From Plazaster borealis (lineage: Eukaryota > Echinodermata > Asteroidea > Forcipulatida > Labidiasteridae): DNA of 64,000 bases. The DNA lies in assembly GCA_021014325.1 (NCBI GenBank), contig CM037461.1, forward strand, positions 22,367,376 through 22,431,375, given 5' to 3'. Below, piece after piece: positions 59,301 to 64,000 of the stretch. Numbering within the stretch: position 1 is the stretch's first letter; each line of letters starts with the position of its first letter. Under the pieces are notes generated by a model that saw only the letters and a program-made list of their open reading frames with translations, ran no database searches and had not been told where the DNA came from. A program made the position numbers and the translations under genes.

Positions 59301-62300
59301 TGAACACGTTTGGTAATTGCCAAAGACCAGTGTTTTCACTTGGTGTATCCCAACATATGCATAAAATAACAAGCCTGTGAAAATTTGGGCTCATATGGTC
59401 ATCGAAGTTGCAAGAAAACGATGAAAGAAAAACACCCTTGTTGTACAAATTTAAGTGCTTTCAGATAGGAATAAAAACTTCTTGCAAGAAGTTTGTATTA
59501 TTTTAGTGAGAAATAACCTCTTTCTCAAAAACTACGTTACTTCAGAGGGAGTCGTTTCCTACAACATTTTATACTATCAACAGCTCTCCGTTGCTTGTTA
59601 CCAAGCATTACCAAACGTGTATGATACCTTTAACCCTTTCATGCACCATTATATTTTAGTGATAAATTGATTATATGAACACATTAATTGTTTACTTTTT
59701 TTTTGCAAATAAGACCCCCAAAAAGAACAGGTCACAAAAGCACCCTCCAGAGTCCTCTTTAACATTCTGAAAACTGTGTGGCCGTGCGATTTGAATTTTT
59801 CATGTTACAAATATTTTTTTGAAGGGATTTAAACCGGTCGCTAGAGACCGGTCGGCGCGTGAAAGGTTAAGGTAGGGTCATCGGTTTGTTTTTTTTAAGC
59901 TCAATCGGTCATCGGAGTCACAAGAAAAAAGTGGGGAAAAAAACCTAAATGTTTTCACACATTGATTTTTTAACCACCATGACCATTTAAGTTGTGTGCA
60001 AATCTGTGAACATTTATATACTTGTACTCTTACAAAAGTTATGCACACCCTTTTAAGCAGCTATATGAAATTGGGTGCAGAACTTGTGTCCGGTGCAATA
60101 GACCACCCCATCACGACACCCAACAAAACTTCAAAATATAACAATACACACATTATCCTGTAAAGATATCTCGCAGGAAATTACTAGCTTAAAGAAAAGA
60201 GTAAATTTACCTCTCAGAGTATGTTTAAGTTTCTTCGTCTTGGCCACGTCAAGAGGAGTATTCCCGCTGTCATCGACTAAAGTTACATCAGCCCCATGAT
60301 CAAGCAATTTGGTGGCTGCTTGTAGCTGACCCGAAGAAGCCTGAAAAAAAATGATAATAAACCTCTCTTAGCTCAGGGTTCTCCCTACGCACAAGCTAGC
60401 GTATCGGGCCGATACACGAAAATGCTTGCTGATACGTAAACAAAAAATAATAACAAGGTTTTTTTTGTACTAGTTTCACAAAAATCATTAAGAGAAAACC
60501 ATACAGGATGCTCCAGATTGCACATTAGGTCTTTTAAAACCAAGCTAAACAGCAAGTAGAAAACATTCCGAAGACCTTGTTTCAATTCAGCGTCCTTTGG
60601 CCAAGCTCCCAAAATTTGGGTCCAGAATGCCCCCCCCCCAGTTTTGAAAAATCCTGGGGAGAACTCTGAATTCTACAAGTAGGAAACATTAGTTGTGCAA
60701 TTTGATTGTAACTGTATCCACTGGTAAGATGTGACAAAACACTGAATCTTCCTGACTGTTGTGTAGCTGTGTGGAGATATAAACTTACAGTGTCTTACAG
60801 AACACATATGGACTGGCATAATTCAGTCACTAGTGCTAGTCTATCCCCGTCGGTCCTATGAGTGACCAGAAGGGGGACCTATTTGCCGAGTATATTTATT
60901 TGCAAGGCAGTAAATATTCAATGTTTGCTGTAATGCAGTAATAAGTGCTACATGGGCTTAGGTAGGAACAGGTACTGTGACCAGTCAGGCGGATATGGGT
61001 TAAATTTCCAGCAGAATTAGACACTAATTTCTAGACACCATATGCCTGATTTGTAAATTACCAGAAAGTATCAGGGTTTACCCTTAACTCTTTCAGTGAC
61101 TGGCCAGCCGGACCAGTTAGTTCACTGGTCCACCTCGTTTACTTTTTTTTTTCAACACTGTCATTTTGTATGGTGCCTCAGTTTGAAACCAGTGCAGGCA
61201 GTGGTTTACATGTAGGTTTTGGAAGCAGTCAACTTGGAAGCAGTCAACTAGCCAACTGTCATTTTGTATGGTGCCTCAGTTTGAAACCAGTGCAGGCAGT
61301 GGTTTACATGTAGGTTTTGGAAGCAGTCAACTAGCCAGCCGGACCACTTGGACATAATTTTGACTGGTCCTCAGAAGTTATAACTGGTATTTGGCCAGTG
61401 GGTCTGCCGCGAGGGCGCTCTAGGCACCCAGGAAAGGTTCCTACCGGGGCCTGGACCCAGGTAGACCCTCGCCCGGTATACCCGCTCGAATCTCCTTGGG
61501 TCACAGATCATGTCTGCCCGGCCAGTCGGTGGGGAACGGAGCTCCGCCAGCCCCCATGAAGATGCTCCTCCGAAAGCCTTGAACGCTGGTAATGCTAAAC
61601 TTACTGATATATGAAGCGGTGTTGAACCGGCATATCCTCTAGCATTCACATCTACTCCGTTCTCAAGCAACGCTATCAGTATCTCAACCTGTCCACTCTG
61701 AGATGCCGAGTGGATGGGCGCCAAGGATCTCCTATCCTTCATCTCCATGCCAATCGGCTTACTCATCAGGATCACTGCAATCTCCTCTGAGATCTTGGAC
61801 TTGGAGGAGGCGGCAAAGTGAAGGGGGGTCCTTCCTTCTGAATCGGGAGTTGTCAGGTCGGCTCGGTGGAGGAGCAGCTCTCTGACCACGGCCTCTGGGC
61901 TGTAATTCTCTAGAACGGTCCCGACTGATGGAAAAAACCAAAGAAATTGCAAACAAACTTTTAGGTGTTTTGTCTAAAACCTCAAATCTCAATTTGTGTT
62001 TCAATAAAAACTGTTCACAACTCGACTTTTAGTTGAATGTATGGCTGTATACTCTCCAGGGAGCTAAGAAAGATTAACGATTAAAGGAATGTTATTGGCC
62101 CAATGACCAGGGCACTAATGTAAAGGGCATTGATATGTTATTGTAAAATGCTTGTTATAAGAACTAGTTTTTATTATTATTATTATTATTACTATGTACT
62201 CACTCTTTTCAAAGAGGTCCACGTCCCTGATAACAAGGAGCAGCGGTGTAAAGCCGTCAGAGTTACGACAGTTGATGTCTAGCACCTTACTCTCATTCTG

Positions 62301-63634
62301 AAATCAACAAGTGATCCAATTATTATAACATTTCTGGACCACAAACCTGGCAGGCAGGGCTCGAATTTAGAGAAAAAATCCACAAGACCGCAGGGCTTGT
62401 AGGTTACAGTATTTACTGGACCAGCATTTATTTTACAAGACCATAATGCAATGTGAGAGAACTTTCTACAAAGTTTAAAATGTACATGTAAACTAAGAGA
62501 ATAATCTCATTAATTTGGTCTTAAAGAAATTAAGTATGCTTTAAAACCAAACACAATTGAAAGATATTTACCAGACTCAAAGATAACATTGAACATCATT
62601 TTCTTTGTTATTATTACACAGTAAGGTATTGTTATTGAATTGAAAAACACAAGACCACTGGACTTGTCCGGTCATGAGTTTACTGGCCCGAGGCTAAAAC
62701 CACTGGCCTCGAGCCTGCAGTCCAGTGTTAAATTCAAGCCCTGCCTGGACAAGTCCGGCGGTCTTGTGTTTTTCAATTGAATAATAGAACCTCACTGTGT
62801 AATATCTTATAAACAAAAAACAAGTCATGTTCAAATGTTGACTTTGAGTCTGATAAAACACCTTTCAATTCTTGATAAACACCTTTCAATTCTATTGAGT
62901 AATGAAGTATGTATACCCATAAAGACAAATGAGATAAATTTTCTCTTTAGCGTATGTCAAAGTGCTTGTTCAAATAAAAACCAGTATGCATGTTAAATTG
63001 TTCTGGTCTTGTTTAAAACAATTCTGGGCCAGTAAACATTTTGAGCAACACACTTGTGGTCTTGTGGATTTTCGAGCCCTGATGCAGCTACATGTACACG
63101 TATATCTCAATTTGTTACTTACTTATTTGTTTACTTATTTACTTGTTTTGTAAGTATACAGTTTTAAGTTTTATTTAGTGTAAAATATTTTAATTCTTCA
63201 GCATAATTTGTAGTTCTATAATTTTTTTAATATATTTTTACGGTTATGAGCATGCTCGACAAAGCAAATTTCCCTTTTATGGACAATTAAATTGAATTGA
63301 GTTGAAATTTAATTTGAATACTGCACTACGCCAACCCGACCGACCAGTTTTAATTGAAACCTACCAATAACCGCTGCACGACCTCAATGTTACCCTGCCA
63401 CGCAGCTTGCAGCAGGTGGCGTGGCGTGCAGCCGATACGATCAACCGACTGCAGCAGTGCAGTCTGGACGCCCGGCTTGGCCACATCCAGAGCAGTCTCG
63501 TTGTCATAGTTACGTATCGTAATGTCAGCACCGTACTTGAGAAGAAGCTGGACTATCTTAAGGTGACCATTTTTGGCAGCCCATAAGATGGGAGTGTTAC
63601 CAGTATGCTTCTCTTTAACGTCAATATTTACAAT
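41191..63634 (-). CDS. MAP3K19: MAP3K19 (YSK4)-like ankyrin-repeat protein kinase, 18 exons, 5' partial
   Basis: Serine/threonine kinase of the STE11/MAP3K group; such enzymes phosphorylate MAP2Ks in the cytoplasm. Joining the 18 exons listed below gives 7635 nt: 2544 residues plus a stop, with all 17 splice phases compatible. Domains in order: ankyrin repeats (about 1-270), basic Ser/Pro-rich linker (270-580), long disordered Ser/Lys/Glu-rich region (580-2200), kinase domain (about 2230-2500) and a basic tail. Catalytic residues are all present: glycine loop GRGAFGV, AVK lysine 2260, alpha-C Glu 2283, HRD Asp 2358, DFG Asp 2376, APE 2405-2407 and C-lobe Arg 2481. The stretch VYCGL..GQLIAVKQV is, by my recollection, characteristic of vertebrate MAP3K19. 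There is no start codon, so upstream exons lie beyond 64000. The ankyrin part could in principle belong to an alternative transcript, but no stop or start separates it from the kinase. Confidence 0.88.
41883..42063. mobile_element. Copy of the TTTCATAGAGCTGCTTAAGC family
   Basis: Begins GGGCCCAATTTCATAGAGCT just past the kinase terminal exon; the right end is eroded. Confidence 0.5.
42246..42410 (-). CDS. MAP3K19: MAP3K19-like exon 17 (kinase C-lobe)
   Basis: Acceptor CCTTTCAG, donor GTTAGC. Encodes SIGCTVFEMALRKPPWSEM and PIPQLPEKFSRQAREFVNAC, subdomains IX and X of a protein kinase. Confidence 0.94.
42695..42800. repeat. Single arm of the GAGCCCTG foldback family
   Basis: CACAAGACCGCCGGGCTTGG to GTCCAGTGTTAAATTCGAGC, matching 62645-62745. 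Confidence 0.55.
42875..43300. repeat. Intronic tandem repeat, ~135-bp unit (GTGTCCAAATT)
   Basis: Three diverged units each with AAATTTAAAAACTGGGTGTC, TTGTTCACTTACAATACATT and AGACACCCAGACACCCCTCT. A single unit is at 21180-21345. Confidence 0.75.
43693..43884 (-). CDS. MAP3K19: MAP3K19-like exon 16 (catalytic and activation loops)
   Basis: Acceptor TTTTCCAG, donor GTGAGT. Encodes RDIKGANIML, KLIDFGCAKRL and the activation-loop end SMRGTPYWMAPEV. All catalytic residues (Asp, Lys, Asn, DFG, APE) are intact. Confidence 0.96.
44298..44334 (+). repeat. (ATTG)n microsatellite, intronic
   Basis: GATTGATTGAGTGATTGATT run following a SINE/LINE-type 3' end (GGCGCTCTACAAATACC). A GAAT/GATT run follows at 44543-44573. 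Confidence 0.8.
44589..44768 (-). CDS. MAP3K19: MAP3K19-like exon 15 (kinase hinge to HRD)
   Basis: Acceptor ATCTCAG, donor GTAAAT. Encodes TVNIFMQYIPGGSIASLL and YTKQILQGTEYLHSKDVIH. The donor splits the Arg codon of the HRD motif. Confidence 0.95.
44781..45085. repeat. 61-bp direct repeats flanking a family S2 SINE
   Basis: 44781-44842 and 45021-45082 match (GACATAAATAATC, TATTCTTTATCCCCGCTGCA). Too long for a target-site duplication; indicates a segmental duplication of about 240 bp. Confidence 0.75.
44838..45010 (+). mobile_element. tRNA-related SINE (family S2), intronic
   Basis: TTGTTGCGGTACCCGCTGCT, TGGTCTAGTGGTAAGAC, GGTTCGAATCCC; 3' end GGGGCGTATCAAAGCGCTCA. Lies between kinase exons 14 and 15. 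Confidence 0.7.
45089..45213 (+). pseudogene. Retrotransposon ORF tail fragment, intronic
   Basis: Reads RLATDRPIWHTITIQKPS before a stop, typical of the last residues of a non-LTR ORF (D-R-x-x-W). Sits between two partial copies of SINE family S2. Confidence 0.4.
45219..45475 (+). mobile_element. tRNA-related SINE (family S2), intronic
   Basis: Nearly identical head to the 44838 copy, with a longer body containing GAGTAATATGCCTGTGGATT and GGACTCGGGAAAGT. Confidence 0.72.
45505..45804 (-). mobile_element. tRNA-Leu-like SINE (family L), intronic
   Basis: The head complement ACCGCTCGGTCATGACACGCC ends at 45804, 27 bp from kinase exon 14; body and tail extend to about 45505. Confidence 0.75.
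45831..45985 (-). CDS. MAP3K19: MAP3K19-like exon 14 (kinase N-lobe)
   Basis: Acceptor TTATAG, donor GTGAGT. Encodes VYCGLTNTGQLIAVKQVQL, with the catalytic Lys in AVK, and YEKLQEEVELLKTLRHRNIV, with the alpha-C Glu. This block is what points to MAP3K19 rather than another STE11 kinase. Confidence 0.95.
46670..46853. mobile_element. GGCCCAATTTCATAG family MITE, intronic
   Basis: Ends GGCCCAATTTCATAGCAAGC and GCTTTATGAAATTGGGCCC in the intron between kinase exons 13 and 14. Confidence 0.55.
47084..47215 (-). CDS. MAP3K19: MAP3K19-like exon 13 (kinase glycine-rich loop)
   Basis: Encodes ELLHWKKGNILGRGAFGV, the first beta strand and ATP-binding loop. Two acceptors six bases apart are both in frame (TTTCAG giving 47215, or TTGCAG giving 47209); the upstream one is listed. 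Donor GTGAGA. Confidence 0.92.
47276..47428 (+). pseudogene. Non-LTR retrotransposon RT C-terminal fragment, intronic
   Basis: An open frame of 50 codons ending in TAA reads YGSKAFSHTSPKLWNALPSS then NFKSNLKSHLFHLAF, a standard CR1/L2/Jockey-type ORF2 end. Followed by a short 3'UTR with GGCGCTATATAAG. Confidence 0.75.
47530..47760 (+). mobile_element. SINE-like element with CGGTTCGAATCCCGG box
   Basis: GGATCCCGGTTCGAATCCCGG is a strong B box, preceded by GGTTGGCTTGGTGTTACC. Downstream GTCTCACACCAGAAACTGAC is SINE body. Single copy here. Confidence 0.4.
47829..48185 (-). mobile_element. tRNA-Leu-like SINE (family L variant), intronic
   Basis: Head complement AAACCGCTAGGCCACTCTACG at right, GGGATTCTAACCC B-box complement, and a distinct body (TCCCTGGGGAGTGTACAGCC) shared with 58168-58470. 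Confidence 0.7.
48240..48651 (-). CDS. MAP3K19: MAP3K19-like exon 12 (pre-kinase acidic region)
   Basis: Acceptor AATTTCAG, donor GTAAAG. The split Arg codon AG|A joins exon 11. Encodes an acidic run, VDIEDDDEDVDEAV, then a helix-prone stretch (SAIQEFNTLLSQTGDGHFEF) and a Ser-rich tail before the kinase. Confidence 0.88.
48876..48960 (+). mobile_element. tRNA-like SINE head (family S3)
   Basis: GGGCTAGATAGCTCAGTGGG, GTAGAGCACTGGC, then GGTTCAAATCTCCC: good A and B boxes, but no clean acceptor stem and an A-rich end. A second copy at 63905 and a degenerate one at 57300 argue for a SINE. Confidence 0.55.
49373..53816 (-). CDS. MAP3K19: MAP3K19-like exon 11, 4.4-kb exon coding a long disordered region
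   Basis: An uninterrupted frame of 1481 codons between acceptor CAACAACAG and donor GTAAGTGATG; by far the longest ORF in the window. Low in hydrophobics and rich in Ser, Lys, Glu, Thr and Gln, so mostly disordered. Notable parts: an acidic patch (SVEEVYEEVVFVSDEEKGE), a Gly/Lys/Arg-rich basic patch (residues about 1530-1561), a possibly folded segment (LMLNELCRLHPLSPNVI, then SPLEVDTPHF), and a ~34-residue motif present twice (about 1648-1681 and 1811-1844). Function unknown; probably a regulatory or docking region upstream of the kinase. The ATG at 53811 lies six bases inside the exon and is unlikely to be the start, because the upstream exons join in frame. Confidence 0.93.
50031..50131 (-). 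repeat. Internal coding repeat unit in MAP3K19-like exon 11, copy 2
   Basis: Encodes KITAGEKIESSTTTPRVITS followed by GMSGSQT; pairs with 50520-50620. Confidence 0.85.
50520..50620 (-). repeat. Internal coding repeat unit in MAP3K19-like exon 11, copy 1
   Basis: Encodes KITAGERIESATTTPRHITS followed by GTSGSQT. A degenerate relative (LGEITAAIKTV) lies between the two copies. Confidence 0.85.
54602..54727 (-). CDS. MAP3K19: MAP3K19-like exon 10 (linker)
   Basis: Acceptor TTTTCAG, donor GTACGA. One open frame, RKFQRSLSNYSSNTSGDEES then PPKRPPVRS, continues exon 9 and hands one base to exon 11. Confidence 0.82.
55451..55635 (-). CDS. MAP3K19: MAP3K19-like exon 9 (linker)
   Basis: The acceptor TTTCCAG before 55635 was preferred over a second AG seven bases downstream because only the first keeps frame with exon 8. 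Donor GTCAGT. Encodes RFQRLVTGPINRYLERRQ and a Ser/Arg-rich stretch with RRLSAGRRGSNPS, which resembles basophilic-kinase phosphorylation sites. Confidence 0.8.
55743..56084 (+). mobile_element. tRNA-Leu-like SINE (family L), intronic
   Basis: GTGTCCTGGCCGAGCGGTTA, B box GATTCGAGTCC, body to GGCATCCTCGGTTTCATTACC, matching the 9601 copy throughout. Confidence 0.75.
56495..56585 (-). CDS. MAP3K19: MAP3K19-like exon 8 (linker)
   Basis: Acceptor TTCTCCCAG, donor GTAGGA; 91 nt with one compatible open frame. Encodes DPVAKATCDVSQIPVTVVGL then DLDENLQDM. No recognised domain; the hydrophobic VPVTVVGLDLD run looks more ordered than the rest of the linker. Confidence 0.75.
56950..57059 (-). CDS. MAP3K19: MAP3K19-like exon 7 (linker)
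   Basis: Only one of three frames is open and it matches both neighbours' phases. Donor is a perfect GTAAGT; the acceptor (TTTTGTAAAG) is weak. Encodes SLLGGRPRTNTIPGSDGD and QLRQQRTRAHAKLGQRH, basic and probably disordered. Confidence 0.75.
57297..57375 (+). mobile_element. Degenerate family S3 fragment
   Basis: GAAGGTTGTAGGTTCCCTGT followed by TTGTCTTTGTTCGACC corresponds to the 3' half of the 48876 copy. Confidence 0.35.
57454..57709 (-). CDS. MAP3K19: MAP3K19-like exon 6 (linker)
   Basis: Acceptor TTTTTAG, donor GTTTGT (non-consensus after GT). Starts RIIRKMTEAHKAILAEEQMY, a likely helix, then a basic Ser/Pro-rich tail with PVPPKTPRV and GNSPEKPKK. Possible proline-directed phosphorylation sites; no named domain. 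Confidence 0.82.
57803..58032. mobile_element. MITE with GGGCCCAATTTCATGGCTCT-type ends, intronic
   Basis: Ends GGGCCTAATTTCATGGCTCT and AGAGCCATGAAATTGGGCCC; same interior as 24785-25042 in reverse order. Confidence 0.65.
58168..58470 (+). mobile_element. tRNA-Leu-like SINE (family L variant), intronic
   Basis: GTGTCATGGCCGAGCGGTT with a good acceptor-stem partner CATGACAC, B box GGTTTGAATCC, body with CCAGGGAGCTG and a 3' end TAAAGCGCATTGATACGTTA. Confidence 0.72.
59045..59209 (-). CDS. MAP3K19: MAP3K19-like exon 5 (linker)
   Basis: Acceptor TGTACACAG, donor GTAAGA; phases join exon 4 (one base) and exon 6. Encodes AWTEATQAKRDMVLTPVKPP and a Ser/Pro-rich stretch. No domain recognised; probably the disordered linker after the ankyrin array. 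Confidence 0.82.
59295..59629. mobile_element. TTAA-flanked MITE, family A, intronic
   Basis: 335 bp in the intron upstream of MAP3K19-like exon 5; TTAA at 59291-59294 and 59630-59633, same interior as the 30303 copy. Confidence 0.78.
60211..60340 (-). CDS. MAP3K19: MAP3K19-like exon 4 (last ankyrin repeat)
   Basis: Polypyrimidine acceptor ending CAG, donor GTAAAT. Encodes ASSGQLQAATKLLDHGADV followed by DDSGNTPLDVAKTKK, completing the repeat begun in exon 3 and capping the array. Confidence 0.9.
61160..61345. repeat. 98-bp tandem duplication in intron
   Basis: TCATTTTGTATGGTGCCTCA at 61161 repeats at 61259; the first unit has an extra 15-bp internal duplication (GGAAGCAGTCAACTT). Confidence 0.85.
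61395..61590. other. GC-rich island in intron beside the exon 3 donor
   Basis: About 190 bp of markedly higher GC than the surroundings, starting 15 bp past the exon 3 donor, with a strong hairpin (CTACCGGGG...CCCAGGTAG). No recognised element; not open in a frame that continues the protein. Confidence 0.5.
61605..61924 (-). CDS. MAP3K19: MAP3K19-like exon 3 (two to three ankyrin repeats)
   Basis: Acceptor CATCAG, donor GTAAGT. Contains SEGRTPLHFAASSKSKIS, SLAPIHSASQSGQVEILIAL and GVDVNARGYAGSTPLHIS, which are ankyrin consensus blocks. The donor falls within the TPLHI(S/A)A helix, and exon 4 completes it in frame. A GC-rich stretch begins just past the donor (61395-61590). Confidence 0.92.
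62040..62190 (+). mobile_element. 3' fragment of family L variant SINE
   Basis: GGCTGTATACTCTCCAGGGAG to TAAAGGGCATTGATATGTTA and an (ATT)n tail ending at MAP3K19-like exon 2. Confidence 0.6.
62204..62297 (-). CDS. MAP3K19: MAP3K19-like exon 2 (ankyrin repeat)
   Basis: Acceptor TTTCAG, donor GTGAGT; starts in phase 0 and leaves one base. Encodes LDINCRNSDGFTPLLL, the loop and first helix of an ankyrin repeat, which continues exon 1 directly. Confidence 0.88.
62345..63085. repeat. Large foldback of the CCACAAGACCGC...GAGCCCTG repeat
   Basis: Left arm from CAGGGCTCGAATTTAGAGAA, centre near 62745, right arm ending GTGGATTTTCGAGCCCTG. A single arm is at 42695-42800 and 16270-16700 has weak similarity. 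Lies between exons 1 and 2 of the kinase gene. Confidence 0.6.
63365..63634 (-). CDS. MAP3K19: MAP3K19-like exon 1 of those visible (ankyrin repeats)
   Basis: Acceptor TTGCAG at 63635-63640 and donor GTAGGT below 63365; phase 0 at both ends, 90 codons. The translation holds clear ankyrin repeats: TPILWAAKNGHLKIVQLLL then YGADI, and a second helix pair, HLLQAAWQGNIEVVQRLL. The exon opens mid-repeat, so protein sequence must precede it outside the window. Confidence 0.9.
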
Positions 63635-63904
63635 CTGCAATGTATACATGTAAAGCAATTAATTGGCTAATTAATAAAAAAATAACAAATACATGTAATA
63701 AGCTAATCAATGAATTACATCTGGTAACTTTTAAAAAAAGTTTGAAATAAAAAATTGCATCCCCTTCAGCAGATCCCTGTCCTGCCGCTTCCCAGGTTAT
63801 ATTGTAAATTTGGGTGTGATCCCTGGCTATACAGCAGTTACAGGTTGAAAGGCTTCTGACCGGCACCCCCAAACAGATACTGACAAAATAGGGAGACGGC
63901 CAAC

Positions 63905-64000
63905 ATAAAGCTAGTTACATGTAGCTCAGTTGGTAGAGCATTGGCAAGTTAATCAGGCGGTCACAGGTTCAAATTCTGTTCAAATCAGGTTCAAATCATG
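63905..64000 (+). mobile_element. tRNA-like SINE head (family S3) at window edge
   Basis: TAGCTCAGTTGGTAGAGCATT and GGTTCAAATTC; continues beyond the window. Confidence 0.5.

Overview
The window is eukaryotic: intron-rich, AT-rich and crowded with short inverted-repeat transposons and tRNA-derived SINEs. The gene content (an ankyrin-repeat MAP3K19-type kinase and a divergent IL-17-like cytokine) and the repeats point to a marine invertebrate deuterostome. An echinoderm, perhaps a sea star, is my best guess; this is inference, not a database result.

Two genes are supported, both on the minus strand. (1) 41191-63634 is a large MAP3K19 (YSK4)-like serine/threonine kinase gene. I could chain 18 exons whose splice phases agree at all 17 junctions, giving 2544 residues plus a stop; the 5' end lies beyond the right edge. 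Exons 1-4 encode ankyrin repeats, exons 5-10 a basic/Ser/Pro-rich linker, exon 11 (4.4 kb) an almost entirely disordered segment, and exons 13-18 a complete protein kinase domain with every catalytic residue. (2) 15763-20337 is a two-exon IL-17-like gene. It carries the C-x-W...R-x-P signature split across a phase-2 intron and a C-I-D...R-R block with IL-17A-like spacing, but has lost several family cysteines; its initiator methionine is uncertain.

The rest is gene-poor. At 1-15.7 kb there are several MITE families, two SINEs and a perfect 118-bp palindrome (12579-12696). The 15986-19837 intron of the IL-17-like gene holds more foldback elements. At 20.3-41 kb there are 3' remnants of non-LTR retrotransposons, a ~20-bp minisatellite (31.65-32.66 kb) interrupted by a MITE, and several nested insertions. 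One TTAA-flanked (piggyBac-like) MITE sits inside another MITE, and a second copy of the host at 28311 preserves the empty TTAA site. The introns of the kinase gene carry at least three tRNA-related SINE families, tandem duplications and retroelement scraps. The last coding exon is partly duplicated together with its 3' flank (40891-41220).

No rRNA, CRISPR array or convincing functional tRNA gene is seen. The kinase and the cytokine are neighbours; nothing in the sequence shows that they work together.
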